This document shows, piece by piece, positions 9,628 through 18,993 of a DNA stretch of 64,000 nt (position 1 is the first letter of the stretch; each line of letters starts with the position of its first letter). This stretch comes from an uncultured Porphyromonadaceae bacterium (GTDB lineage Bacteria > Bacteroidota > Bacteroidia > Bacteroidales > Muribaculaceae): the NCBI GenBank assembly GCA_947643665.1, contig CANRWW010000006.1, positions 19,350-83,349 of the forward strand. The letters are read 5' to 3'. Both the position numbers and the translations under genes were made by a program. Under the pieces are notes generated by a model. That model saw nothing but the letters and a program-made list of their open reading frames with translations. It searched no databases and was not told the DNA's origin.

Positions 9628-10620
9628 ATGTTTTTATCAATTGTAATTCCGATATATAATGGAGCGGATACTATCAAGAGGTGTCTTGACAGTATATGGA
9701 ACCAAGGACTGCCAGAAAATGATTTTGAGGTAATTTGTGTTGATGATTGCTCCAAAGATGACACAATATTTTTGTTGTCGGAAATTGCAAAAGAGCATCC
9801 ACAACTAAAAGTTGTAAAAAACAGAGAAAGTTTGCGTGCTGGTGGTGCGAGAAATCATGGGGTGCGTGAAGCTCAAGGACGCTATATCCAGTTTATTGAC
9901 GCTGATGACTATTTTCATCCAGGTTCGTTAAAAACGGCATATTTGTATCAAAAAGAAATGGCTTCGGGGGGGGTGGATATCTTAGTGTGCGATTTTGCAA
10001 GACATACCTTGCAAAAGGTTAACGATGAATTGGTTCATAGATTCCCGTCTACAGACATAATGACAGGGCGAAAATTTTTTGTAGTAAATTCTTTGCCATA
10101 TGCTCCATGGAAATATATGTTTAGGCGGGAACTGATGATAGATAATAAAATATTTTTTGCTGAAAAAGTAAGTTGTGAGGATGTTGATTGGTCGCATAAA
10201 ATCGCATTTTATGCAAAAACGATGCAGTATAAACCGATATTGCTCACACATTACATATTGTCTGAGTCAAGCCAGACTGGTAGCGAATACAAAAAGGCGA
10301 CCACTGTTTTTCATAGACTGATGGCTGGAAAACGTTTAACGGATTTGGTTCATTTATGCAATACGGATGAAGAAAAATCCCGAATTATCGCAGTCGCACA
10401 GCAAACATTATTAAATGGTGTGATTTTTCTATGTGCGGTGTTTTCTAATCCTGTAAAAAAAGCTGATATTGTTAGGGATTGTATTGACAATCAGTTGAAT
10501 TGGAGAAAAGAATTGCGGATTATAAGGAGATTCCCTCTGATGTATGGCTTGGCTTCTACTGCAATAGCACCTTTGTTTAGAACTGCGATTTATATTAGAC
10601 GTAAATTTTTTGGAAGATAA
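9628..10620 (+). CDS. GT2 family glycosyltransferase (with in-frame G8 tract)
   Basis: A 330-residue GT-A enzyme with 'LSIVIPIYNGADTI', 'VICVDDCSKDDT', 'RAGGARNHG' and 'QFIDADDYFHPG'. I use the ATG at 9628; an upstream TTG at 9613 would add five residues without a better fit to the family. Eight G at 9966-9973 encode Gly-Gly-Val in 'MASGGVDILVCD'; the frame is open. The next gene begins 2 bases after the stop. Expected to act on the lipid-linked glycan at the inner membrane. Confidence 0.86.
   Translation: MFLSIVIPIYNGADTIKRCLDSIWNQGLPENDFEVICVDDCSKDDTIFLLSEIAKEHPQLKVVKNRESLRAGGARNHGVREAQGRYIQFIDADDYFHPGSLKTAYLYQKEMASGGVDILVCDFARHTLQKVNDELVHRFPSTDIMTGRKFFVVNSLPYAPWKYMFRRELMIDNKIFFAEKVSCEDVDWSHKIAFYAKTMQYKPILLTHYILSESSQTGSEYKKATTVFHRLMAGKRLTDLVHLCNTDEEKSRIIAVAQQTLLNGVIFLCAVFSNPVKKADIVRDCIDNQLNWRKELRIIRRFPLMYGLASTAIAPLFRTAIYIRRKFFGR
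9966..9973 (+). repeat. Homopolymer tract G8 in coding sequence
   Basis: Eight consecutive G within the GT2 gene at 9628; in frame as found. A candidate slippage site. Confidence 0.92.
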
Positions 10621-10622
10621 TT

Positions 10623-11585
10623 ATGGATTTGACTGTGGCAATATGCATGTATAATGCAGAAAAATATATAAAAGAGACGTTAGAATGCATTTCAAATCAG
10701 ACGCGACAAGATTTTCGTTTGTTGTTTATAAATGACTGTTCTACCGATAATTCAGTAGAAATAGTCAAACAATATTTTGAAGAGTATCCTCGTCAATATG
10801 AAATCGTCACAATGAGTTGCAACAAAGGGCTCTGTGCAGGACGTCGGTATGTGGAAGAAAATACCGAAACCAAATATTTGCTTTTTGTTGATGCTGACGA
10901 TCGGCCATTGCCTCAGTATGTTGAAAAACTGTATGACAAGATCACATCTGATCCCCAACTGATGGCTGTTGGTTGCTATTTGGAATATATTAACATATAT
11001 GGTGAACGTGTTCCCGGTGGTATATTCCTGGGAGAGAAAGACAAGGAGAGTTTCTATGAAAAAGCTAAAAAAGAGAAACTGATCTTCATGGCATCAACTT
11101 CTATATACAATAGGGAGCTCGCTTTGTCTGTTGGTGGTCATAATACAGATGGATTCCCAGACGGAAAGCCTCGTTATCAAGATTTGTGTGAAGATCTTGA
11201 TTTATGGACAAGAATGAGCGATTTATATGCAAAGGGATATGCAATCATAGTCCTACCAGAATCATTATATCAATATAGGAAAGGTGAAGGTATGTCAACC
11301 AGCTCTTTTGGTATGATTCTGCGTATGCGGCATATCAAGACAAATCTGAAACGCCGTCGTCGTGGCGAACCTGAGTTGACGTTCATAGAGTTTCGTGAAC
11401 AAATGCCTGATGATGAGTTGAAGCATTTGAAACGTGAAGCAAAATCTGCAGACATGCTACGTAACGGATATTATAGTTTACGTAATGGAAAAGTCTTTTC
11501 AGGTTTTAAACTTCTTGCAGGTTCGGTAGTTGCCAATCCACGTTATTTCTACAATAAGGTAAAACATAATCTATTGAGATTTTAA
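10623..11585 (+). CDS. GT2 family glycosyltransferase
   Basis: A 320-residue GT-A enzyme: 'TVAICMYNAEKYI', 'LLFINDCSTDNS', 'GLCAGRRYV' and the D-x-D region 'LFVDADDRPLPQY' at about residues 94-106. An acidic acceptor-side motif 'CEDLDLWTRMS' near residue 195 is typical of GT2 glycan elongation enzymes. Spacing to both neighbours is nil (2-base gap before, TAATG overlap after), so translation is probably coupled. Composition begins to shift to higher GC in the following gene. Confidence 0.86.
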   Translation: MDLTVAICMYNAEKYIKETLECISNQTRQDFRLLFINDCSTDNSVEIVKQYFEEYPRQYEIVTMSCNKGLCAGRRYVEENTETKYLLFVDADDRPLPQYVEKLYDKITSDPQLMAVGCYLEYINIYGERVPGGIFLGEKDKESFYEKAKKEKLIFMASTSIYNRELALSVGGHNTDGFPDGKPRYQDLCEDLDLWTRMSDLYAKGYAIIVLPESLYQYRKGEGMSTSSFGMILRMRHIKTNLKRRRRGEPELTFIEFREQMPDDELKHLKREAKSADMLRNGYYSLRNGKVFSGFKLLAGSVVANPRYFYNKVKHNLLRF

Positions 11586-12910
11586 TGCATAACAATTATA
11601 CATCTGAATTCCAAACCAAATTATTCAAACTGCTGAACGAAACGGTCAGTTATGTCGTTTTACGCAACTTTGAGGGACTTCCGGAGCGTAATGACAGTCG
11701 TGACATAGATATCGCTATAAGTCGTGAAGACTATTATCGTCTCAAACCGCAATTGATTGAACTTATTGAGGACTTGGGATGGAAAATTATTACCTATCTT
11801 AATTCGGATAGGTTGGTTACATGGGTGGCCGGATATGTCAATAGCCAGAATGAAACAGAGCTGATCCAACTTGATTTCTTTTTTAACACTTCGGTGTTTG
11901 GCATAGAATTGATGTCAATAAATGAACTGTTGAATGATAGGCAGTTCAACGGCGACGTATATTATCCCAGTATTGAAGTCCAGTTCCTTGACAAATACCT
12001 GTACGATCGGGCTGTGGGTGCGCCGTACCCTAAGAAATACCAGGCTGTCAAGGAGGCCGCTCAGGATTCTCCCGCCGTTAAAGCGAAACTCAAGCAACTT
12101 TTCGGGGTTGGCACTGTCCAGGAATGCGATAAGACTTCTGGCCGCAAATTGTTGTGTAATGCGATCGGATGGAATCTTTGTCATCGTCCATTTGGGTTAG
12201 CCGCAGGCGTTTCGCGTTTCTTGCAGACATTTATAGGAAACTATCTTATGTCGCGTACAGGCTTCTCTGTGGGATTCACTGGTCCCGACGGTTCTGGAAA
12301 GACTACCGTAATTGATCGCACCATAGAACGGCTAGGAGATGTATTTGCCACTGCACATTCATACTATCATTTCCGTCCGGCTCTATTCGGTAATCTTGGC
12401 GATGTGGCGCATTCAGCGGGGCTGAAAAAAGAGGTAGACCGCAACTATAGCGATCCTCACCGTGGAGGTAAAACCGGCGTTCTTTCCTCTGTTGCCAGAT
12501 TATGCTATTATTCAGTTGATTATATCTTTGGATATTTTTCCAAAGTGAAAACCAAGACACGCATCACGCGTCTTGTAATTTTCGACCGTTATTTTACAGA
12601 CATAATATGCGACAGCCGTAGATCGCGTATTTATCTTCCTCCTAAATTCCTGAATCTGTGGCGCAAACTCTTGATCCCTTCTCTGGATTATAATATCCTT
12701 CTTACGGCATCGTCAGACACCATTCTCTCGCGTAAACGTGAACTTGATGAAGCCGGCATACGTGCCATCAACGACCGCATTGACTATCTTGCCCCACAGA
12801 AAGGATATTTCAAGGTGCTGAATGAAAGTACCCCCGATGAGGCGGTTACCATAATCCTCAACCATATTTTCGACCAGCAACATAATAAAAACTTGAAACG
12901 TTTGAAATAA
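11585..12910 (+). CDS. P-loop kinase-like protein with nucleotidyltransferase-like N-terminus
   Basis: A 441-residue two-part protein. Residues about 18-130 include 'VSYVVLRNFEGLPERND' and 'DIDIAISREDYYRL', the D-x-D style of nucleotidyltransferase-fold proteins. Residues about 228-425 form a thymidylate-kinase-like P-loop domain with Walker A 'GPDGSGKTT' and later 'RLVIFDRYFTDI', resembling the DRY-type motif of dTMP kinases. Related proteins occur in polysaccharide clusters; a phosphorylation step on a glycan or precursor is an inference. It directly follows a GT2 gene and precedes a GT4 gene. The true substrate is unknown. Confidence 0.7.
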   Translation: MHNNYTSEFQTKLFKLLNETVSYVVLRNFEGLPERNDSRDIDIAISREDYYRLKPQLIELIEDLGWKIITYLNSDRLVTWVAGYVNSQNETELIQLDFFFNTSVFGIELMSINELLNDRQFNGDVYYPSIEVQFLDKYLYDRAVGAPYPKKYQAVKEAAQDSPAVKAKLKQLFGVGTVQECDKTSGRKLLCNAIGWNLCHRPFGLAAGVSRFLQTFIGNYLMSRTGFSVGFTGPDGSGKTTVIDRTIERLGDVFATAHSYYHFRPALFGNLGDVAHSAGLKKEVDRNYSDPHRGGKTGVLSSVARLCYYSVDYIFGYFSKVKTKTRITRLVIFDRYFTDIICDSRRSRIYLPPKFLNLWRKLLIPSLDYNILLTASSDTILSRKRELDEAGIRAINDRIDYLAPQKGYFKVLNESTPDEAVTIILNHIFDQQHNKNLKRLK

Positions 12911-12920
12911 AGCTGTTGAT

Positions 12921-14141
12921 ATGTCACGACTGAAGATTTTCATATCGGCATACGCCTGTGAGCCTGGGCTAGGTAGCGAGATCGGCGTGGGATGGCATTG
13001 GGTACTTGAGATGTCGCGCTATTTCGAGTTGTGGGTGCTCACACGCGAGAGCAACAGGGGTTCAATAGAGCCGTGGATCAAAGAACACCCCGAATACGGC
13101 GGTATACATTTCCTCTATTTCGACTTGCCGAAATGGGCACGCTTTTGGAAAAAAGGTCTCCGTGGCGTCAGGACATATTACAACATCTGGCAACGGTTGA
13201 CAAACCGCATTGTGCGAAGTACAATGCGTGATAATGGGATACGGATATTCCACCATCTGACCTACGGCAATGCTTTATGGAGCGTAAGCAGTTACGGTTC
13301 ACGTCAGAAATTCATCTGGGGACCTATCGGCGGATTAGAAACCATACCTGAAGATTTTTCAAGGCATTATGCCCGTAAATCGCGGCTGATAGAAAGCATA
13401 CGGCGTTTTTCTGTCAAATCCGCATGTAAGAGTCCTGCATTGAAAAGAAGGGCATGTCGTGCCGATTTGATTTTATGTAAAACAGAGCTGACCCGCAATC
13501 TGTTACCTGCCAAGGCACAGGAAAATGCGGTACTTTTCACTGATGTCGCCACAGATACATCTGTGGCATCCATCGCACCTACTGAAGCTCACACCGGATT
13601 ATGCTGTTTGGCAGTAGGAAGATTGGATGCCTGGCGCGGATTTGACATAGCAATAGAGGCTGTGGCAAAAGCGATAGAGACTTATCCGGAGATCCGTTTG
13701 GGCATAATGGGAAAAGGTGTGGACCGTGACCGTCTTGAAAGCCTTGCGAAGAAACTTGGGGTCAGTGAGAATGTGATATTCCTTGGATCGGTGCCTCCCG
13801 ACGATTATCTCAGGCTTATGGCAGAGACCGATATCGTCCTGAATCCGGCCCTGAAAGAGGGGGCGGTAACAGTGTCTTTCGATGCCATGGCACTCGGAAA
13901 ACCTCTTGTCGCACTTGACACAACAGGGTATACCCGTTATTTCAAACCGGACTTTTCCATTGTCATACCGCGTCGTGACCGTAACCATGTTGTTTCCGAT
14001 TTTGCAAACGCCATACTGTCGCTTACAGATCCTGGTCTGAGGCATAAAATGGGAGAAAAGGCCAAAGAGGAGGCCTGCAACATATCCTGGCATCATCACG
14101 GCGAGGAAATACGCGACATAATACTACATGCTATCAATTGA
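12921..14141 (+). CDS. GT4 family glycosyltransferase
   Basis: A 406-residue GT-B glycosyltransferase. The N-terminus 'LKIFISAYACEPGLGSEIG' is characteristic of a GT4 subgroup, with a Gly-rich acceptor-side loop. The donor domain shows 'AVGRLDAWRGFDIAIEA', 'LGIMGKGVDRDRL' and 'VIFLGSVPPDDYLRLM'. The usual E-x7-E region reads 'PALKEGAVTVSFDAMALG' (about 306-323), where the second acidic residue is Asp instead of Glu. The 3' end overlaps the next gene by 14 bases. Likely elongates the O-antigen or capsule unit. Confidence 0.84.
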   Translation: MSRLKIFISAYACEPGLGSEIGVGWHWVLEMSRYFELWVLTRESNRGSIEPWIKEHPEYGGIHFLYFDLPKWARFWKKGLRGVRTYYNIWQRLTNRIVRSTMRDNGIRIFHHLTYGNALWSVSSYGSRQKFIWGPIGGLETIPEDFSRHYARKSRLIESIRRFSVKSACKSPALKRRACRADLILCKTELTRNLLPAKAQENAVLFTDVATDTSVASIAPTEAHTGLCCLAVGRLDAWRGFDIAIEAVAKAIETYPEIRLGIMGKGVDRDRLESLAKKLGVSENVIFLGSVPPDDYLRLMAETDIVLNPALKEGAVTVSFDAMALGKPLVALDTTGYTRYFKPDFSIVIPRRDRNHVVSDFANAILSLTDPGLRHKMGEKAKEEACNISWHHHGEEIRDIILHAIN

Positions 14142-15210
14142 TTCCGTTATTGTCAGTGGAGGCAAACCGGCTTATCGGTTTTCTAATGCTGATGGTAAAA
14201 CCTGGCTTGTGCCACGCAAAAACCTTTCCACTGCTTTACAGCTTTATCAGCCAAGTGGAGTGAAAGGCAAAATGCTTAAGGCGCTGTTCCCTTCGCTGCA
14301 CTGGCTGAAACCGGTGCGTGGTGTTCTCCACGCATCCTGTGAGGCAGTCGGCTTGCGACCGGATATTTGTTCTGCGTTGATAGACGCTCTTGGAAGAAAC
14401 GAACTGGAATTTTCTATCTTCGGGGGAACTCCCTCCATCCACCAGAAAATAACAGTCCAGATATTCAACAAACGAAAAATTCTGGGATATTGCAAGTTGA
14501 CCGATTCTGATGCCATAAGGGATCTTTTTATTCATGAAAAGGCCCTGCTTGATGATCTACAGGCTGCCGGTATTGAAAACATACCCCGTTGCCTTGCATG
14601 TTTAACTCTCGCAGATGGCACATCAGTATTCATACAATCCACAGTAAAGACAGCCCGGTCATTCTCACCTTACAGATGGACACCACTGCATGAGGAATTC
14701 TTGACGAGAATGTCAGAACGGACTTTGACCACATTGAAGTTTGACCACTCCGATTTTGGTCGATCGTTGCTTGCGCTTAAAGAAAACTTGCATCGGTTTC
14801 CTCAGGAATTGCTTCAGACCATACACCGGTCATTATCCATAGTCCTTGAGCAAAATATAGGCCACCAGGTGAAATACTCTGCATTCCATGCCGATTTCAC
14901 CCCATGGAACATGCTCATTGAAAACGGTCAATTGTTTGTTTTCGATTGGGAATACGGACGCATGACATATCCTCCGATGCTTGACCGCTACCATTTTTTT
15001 ACGCAGCAAGCATTACATGTGGCTCATCTTTCTCCTGAACAGCTCTATGCATGGTTTGTCCGTCAGCCATGGTTTGACAATAGGGAGTACGAAATGTATC
15101 TTCTGGATATAATATCGCGTTTTACACTCCGCGAAGAAGGAGTGCTTCCATCTTCACTGATTGGCATGCTGCACAATTGGTGTGGACTTCTTGCATTTGT
15201 CGCCGAATAA
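14128..15210 (+). CDS. Aminoglycoside phosphotransferase/choline-kinase-like protein
   Basis: A 360-residue protein with a kinase-like C-terminal lobe. 'FHADFTPWNMLI' (about residues 252-263) is the Brenner catalytic motif of APH/choline-kinase-type enzymes (H-x-D-x4-N), and 'FVFDWEYG' (about 271-278) supplies the metal-binding Asp. In this position it may phosphorylate a sugar or lipid-linked glycan; drug resistance is unlikely from context. It overlaps the preceding GT4 gene by 14 bases, which suggests coupled expression. The substrate is not predictable from sequence. Confidence 0.75.
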   Translation: MLSIDSVIVSGGKPAYRFSNADGKTWLVPRKNLSTALQLYQPSGVKGKMLKALFPSLHWLKPVRGVLHASCEAVGLRPDICSALIDALGRNELEFSIFGGTPSIHQKITVQIFNKRKILGYCKLTDSDAIRDLFIHEKALLDDLQAAGIENIPRCLACLTLADGTSVFIQSTVKTARSFSPYRWTPLHEEFLTRMSERTLTTLKFDHSDFGRSLLALKENLHRFPQELLQTIHRSLSIVLEQNIGHQVKYSAFHADFTPWNMLIENGQLFVFDWEYGRMTYPPMLDRYHFFTQQALHVAHLSPEQLYAWFVRQPWFDNREYEMYLLDIISRFTLREEGVLPSSLIGMLHNWCGLLAFVAE

Positions 15211-15243
15211 AATCGGCCACCTACACTTATCAACATTATTATC

Positions 15244-16329
15244 ATGAAACGGCGTATCGTCTGTTTCCATCTTCTGAACGATTTCAGTGGAAGCCCTAAA
15301 GTACTCCATGATGTATTGGAGGGGTTGCTGGAGGATGGCCATGAAGTAGACTTGGTCACAAGCAGGGGAGGGGTTCTTGACACTCTGAAAAATGGCCGGC
15401 TCAGGCGCAGGAGTCATAGCTATGCATTCTCTTCAAACCCTCTGGTGACTATATTCAGATATACGGCTGCCCAATTTCTTACTTTCTGTATGGCATTCCG
15501 TTACTTTTTCAGGCGTGATGTCATTTTTTATATCAACACTATTCTCCCTGTCGGTCCGGCTATAGCCGGGCGCCTTATGGGTAAACGTGTGATTTACCAC
15601 TATCATGAAAATGCCTTTGTAAAAGGACGTTTTTATACGACTTTGGCAAAGGTAATGGAGCGCATAGCCCATGGCATCATATGCGTTTCGGCATATCAGG
15701 CGTCTTTCCTTAAACGTAAGCGTGGGGTAGAAGTGGTTCCCAATGCCCTTTCAACAGATTTTATTGATAAGTTGCATCCTGATCAGGCTGCATCGTTTGA
15801 GCGCAAAACCGTCCTTATGCTTTCCTCCCTTAAGGCATACAAAGGAACTGTTGAATTTATCAATCTTGCCCGGCTATTGCCTGAATTCAAGTTTGTTCTG
15901 GTCATAAATGATACTCCTGAGGCTATTCGCCAATGGATGGACAAAGAGAAGATGGTATTAACCGGGAATTTGACAATCCATCCGCGCACATCCGATGTCG
16001 CCCGGTTCTATAATTCTTCATCATTGGTTTTGAACCTCTCTGATCCGCGCCTCTTTATAGAGACGTTCGGCCTTACCGCACTTGAGGCGATGTCATGTGC
16101 GCTGCCTGTAATAGTACCCGAGGTTGGAGGCATTGCTGAAATGGTAGAAGATGGAGTGAACGGATACCATATTGATTGCAAGGACACCAACCGGCTTGTA
16201 AATGCGATCAAGTCAATTCTTACCGACAAAGATACCTATATGAGCCTTTCCAGCGAGGCTCTTGATGTGTCCTGCAGGTTCAATCGGGATGCTATGTTGA
16301 AAAAGATCTCATACCGGCTTTTCAATTGA
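15244..16329 (+). CDS. GT4 family glycosyltransferase
   Basis: A 361-residue GT-B protein. The acceptor side has 'LNDFSGSPKVLHDVLEGL' and 'YHYHENAF'; the donor side has 'VVPNAL', 'VLMLSSLKAYKGTVEFI' and the E-x7-E motif 'ETFGLTALEAMSCALPVI' (about residues 275-292), then 'GGIAEMVEDGVNGY'. All the expected retaining-GT4 elements are present and the length is usual. It starts 33 bases after the APH-like gene. The sugar is unknown; linkage to rhamnose is possible given the rfb operon downstream. Confidence 0.86.
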   Translation: MKRRIVCFHLLNDFSGSPKVLHDVLEGLLEDGHEVDLVTSRGGVLDTLKNGRLRRRSHSYAFSSNPLVTIFRYTAAQFLTFCMAFRYFFRRDVIFYINTILPVGPAIAGRLMGKRVIYHYHENAFVKGRFYTTLAKVMERIAHGIICVSAYQASFLKRKRGVEVVPNALSTDFIDKLHPDQAASFERKTVLMLSSLKAYKGTVEFINLARLLPEFKFVLVINDTPEAIRQWMDKEKMVLTGNLTIHPRTSDVARFYNSSSLVLNLSDPRLFIETFGLTALEAMSCALPVIVPEVGGIAEMVEDGVNGYHIDCKDTNRLVNAIKSILTDKDTYMSLSSEALDVSCRFNRDAMLKKISYRLFN

Positions 16330-16348
16330 AAGAAACCCCTTTACGATT

Positions 16349-17422
16349 GTGAAAATTAAAAAGGTTGCAATTATAGGCACACAAGGTGTGCCAGCCAGCT
16401 ATGGCGGATTCGAATCCCTGGTAGAAAACATCATTGGCGAGAACTGCCCGGCCGATGTTGATTACACCGTTTTTTGTAGTTCAAGCGACATGCATTCACG
16501 CCAGCCCTCTTACAAAGGTGCTGCATTGAAATACGTGCCATTGCATGCCAACGGCATACACTCCATTCCCTACGATATGCTTTCAATGTGCAGGGCACTG
16601 AGAGGATATGATGTGATTTTGGTTCTTGGAGTCTCGGGATGCCTGTTTTTACCCATGCTTAGATTGCTCACCGGCAGCAAAATCGTTGTCAATATAGATG
16701 GGCTTGAGCATAAAAGGGATAAATGGGGTAAAATGGCACGATGGATCCTGAAAACTTCTGAGGCGATGGCTGTAAAATATGCAGATGTCGTTGTCGCCGA
16801 TAACAAAGGGATACAGGATTATGTAAGTGAGACTTATGGCAAACAATCCGAACTTATCGCCTATGGAGGCGACCATGTTCACAGGCATGTCCCTCAGGCA
16901 AAGAAAGATGAGGTCTTGGAAAGATATGGCTTGAAACAGCACGAATACGCCATCACCGTTTGTCGTATTGAACCTGAAAACAACAGCCATATAATTCTTG
17001 AGGCATATTCTGGTACTGATAAAAAACTGGTATTCATCGGTAATTGGAACCATAGCGAATGGTCAAAGAAACTGCGTGAAAAATATTCCTGCCATAAAAA
17101 CATCATGCTGCTTGATGCGATATACGATCTTGACATATTGTATGTACTTCGTTCAAGCGCCGGCATATATCTGCATGGGCATAGTGCCGGAGGCACCAAT
17201 CCATCCCTTGTCGAGGCAATGCATTTTGGTATGCCGATAATAGCCTTTGATGTTGTATATAACCGGGAAACAACCGAAAATAAAGCATATTACTTTAAGA
17301 CAGCATCAGATCTCATACCGCTTTCCGGAAGAAACGACCTTGACGGGGAGCAGATGAGGGAAATCGCGCAACGGCGATATACATGGGCGCACATTTCCCG
17401 TCAATATTGTAACCTGTATTAA
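16349..17422 (+). CDS. DUF1972-type glycosyltransferase (rhamnosyltransferase-like)
   Basis: A 357-residue protein whose opening 'KKVAIIGTQGVPASYGGFES' is the DUF1972 signature found at the N-terminus of GT4 enzymes that often transfer rhamnose or act early in repeat-unit assembly. The C-terminal donor half includes 'YAITVCRIEPENN' and 'HGHSAGGTNPSLVEAMHFG' (E-containing nucleotide-sugar motif). The start is GTG at 16349. It is the last gene before the dTDP-rhamnose operon, in keeping with, but not proof of, rhamnosyl transfer. Confidence 0.82.
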   Translation: MKIKKVAIIGTQGVPASYGGFESLVENIIGENCPADVDYTVFCSSSDMHSRQPSYKGAALKYVPLHANGIHSIPYDMLSMCRALRGYDVILVLGVSGCLFLPMLRLLTGSKIVVNIDGLEHKRDKWGKMARWILKTSEAMAVKYADVVVADNKGIQDYVSETYGKQSELIAYGGDHVHRHVPQAKKDEVLERYGLKQHEYAITVCRIEPENNSHIILEAYSGTDKKLVFIGNWNHSEWSKKLREKYSCHKNIMLLDAIYDLDILYVLRSSAGIYLHGHSAGGTNPSLVEAMHFGMPIIAFDVVYNRETTENKAYYFKTASDLIPLSGRNDLDGEQMREIAQRRYTWAHISRQYCNLY

Positions 17423-17476
17423 GTTCAGATATTAATACTCAGAATAATAGATATAGGTTAGTATAGGAAAAAATCG

Positions 17477-17485
17477 TAACTTTGC
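17477..17485 (+). promoter_or_regulatory. -7 element of the rfb operon promoter
   Basis: TAACTTTGC matches the Bacteroidota -7 consensus TAnnTTTG and lies about 25 bases before rfbA. No strong TTTG -33 element is seen at 19-21 bases upstream. Confidence 0.65.
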
Positions 17486-17509
17486 ATCAAAATCCACAAA
17501 ATAACTGAT

Positions 17510-18415
17510 ATGAAAGGCATAGTATTGGCCGGCGGTTCCGGCACACGTCTGTATCCGCTTACCAAAGGTGTATCAAAACAGATGCTTCCTGTATTTGATA
17601 AACCGATGGTTTATTATCCTATTTCCACTCTCATGTTGGCTGGGATAAAAGACATACTTATTATCTCCACTCCGATGGACTTGCCTGGTTTCAAGCGCCT
17701 TCTTGGTGATGGCTCAGACTATGGCGTAAAATTCTCCTATGCCGAGCAACCCTCTCCCGACGGGCTTGCACAGGCATTCATAATCGGAAAAGAGTTTATT
17801 GGCGATGATTCGGTGTGTCTTGTCCTTGGAGATAATATTTTCCATGGAGCAGGTTTTTCCGGTGTTCTAAAACAGTCTGTTGAGTCTGTCGAGAAGGAAG
17901 GGAAAGCCACGGTGTTTGGCTATTGGGTTGATGATCCGGAGCGTTATGGCGTTGCTGAATTTGATGGCGAGGGCAATTGTCTTTCTATAGAGGAGAAACC
18001 CGAGCACCCTAAATCGAACTATGCTGTCGTCGGTTTGTATTTTTATCCCAATAAAGTAGTGGATGTAGCGTCAAGCATCAAACCTTCCGCACGTGGCGAG
18101 CTTGAAATTACGACTGTAAATCAGGAATTTCTGAAAGATGGTGAACTTAAGGTGCAGACCCTTCCGCGAGGCTTCGCGTGGCTTGACACCGGTACACACG
18201 ACTCACTTGCCGAGGCATCCATATATGTCGAAGTGCTTGAAAAGCGTCAGGGGTTGAAAATCGCATGCCTTGAGGGTATTGCATACCGTCAGGGATGGAT
18301 CGGCAAGGAAAAAATGATAGAATTGGCTCAACCAATGCTGAAAAACCAATATGGCAGATATCTGCTCAAGGTTGTTGAGGAAGTTGAGCGGACAGGCAAT
18401 AAAAATCTTGATTGA
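17510..18415 (+). CDS. rfbA: Glucose-1-phosphate thymidylyltransferase
   Basis: A 301-residue RmlA. It makes dTDP-glucose from dTTP and glucose-1-phosphate, the first step to dTDP-L-rhamnose, in the cytoplasm. The N-terminus '[20 protein letters not shown]' holds the nucleotide-binding G-x-G-T-R signature and '[19 protein letters not shown]' follows; '[10 protein letters not shown]' (about residues 104-113) holds the metal-binding Asp. Length is normal. First gene of the rfbACDB operon, with a promoter just upstream. Confidence 0.97.
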   Translation: MKGIVLAGGSGTRLYPLTKGVSKQMLPVFDKPMVYYPISTLMLAGIKDILIISTPMDLPGFKRLLGDGSDYGVKFSYAEQPSPDGLAQAFIIGKEFIGDDSVCLVLGDNIFHGAGFSGVLKQSVESVEKEGKATVFGYWVDDPERYGVAEFDGEGNCLSIEEKPEHPKSNYAVVGLYFYPNKVVDVASSIKPSARGELEITTVNQEFLKDGELKVQTLPRGFAWLDTGTHDSLAEASIYVEVLEKRQGLKIACLEGIAYRQGWIGKEKMIELAQPMLKNQYGRYLLKVVEEVERTGNKNLD

Positions 18416-18417
18416 AG

Positions 18418-18993
18418 ATGGAAGTTATTAAGACTGATATAGAAGGTGTCGTGATACTGAAGCCCCGCGTGTTCACTGATGCGCGCGGCTACTTCTTTGA
18501 AAGCTACTCAAAGCGGGAGTTTGACGAACAAGTGCGTCGTGTGGATTTCGTTCAGGATAATGAATCTTGCTCCACCCGTGGTGTGATGCGAGGTCTTCAT
18601 TTTCAGCGTCCGCCATTTACCCAGTCCAAACTTGTGCGTTGTGTAAAAGGTTCTGTCCTTGATGTCGCGGTGGATATCCGTAAAGGTTCCCCCACATATG
18701 GCAAGCATGTAGCCGTGGAGCTGACTGAGGAAAACCACTTGCAGTTCTTTGTACCCCGCGGCTTCGCACATGGTTTCGCAGTCCTGTCGGATGTGGCCGT
18801 ATTCCAGTATAAATGCGACAATTTCTATCATCCGGAATCGGATGGAGGCATCTCCATACTTGACAGCTCATTGTCCATAGACTGGCGGCTTGATCCTTTG
18901 CAGGCCATATTGTCAGAAAAGGATCTTAAACATGCCTCGCTTAAGGATTTTGATTCACCATTTGATTATAACGTAGATCTTTACGCCGAATGA
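18418..18993 (+). CDS. rfbC: dTDP-4-dehydrorhamnose 3,5-epimerase
   Basis: A 191-residue RmlC cupin. It epimerises C3 and C5 of dTDP-4-keto-6-deoxyglucose. 'RGLHFQRPP' contains the catalytic His (about residue 61), with 'DVAVDIRKGSPTYG' and 'FVPRGFAHGF' following in family order. I start at the ATG at 18418, 2 bases after the rfbA stop, rather than at a TTG at 18412. The stop overlaps the rfbD ATG by 4 bases. Confidence 0.96.
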   Translation: MEVIKTDIEGVVILKPRVFTDARGYFFESYSKREFDEQVRRVDFVQDNESCSTRGVMRGLHFQRPPFTQSKLVRCVKGSVLDVAVDIRKGSPTYGKHVAVELTEENHLQFFVPRGFAHGFAVLSDVAVFQYKCDNFYHPESDGGISILDSSLSIDWRLDPLQAILSEKDLKHASLKDFDSPFDYNVDLYAE

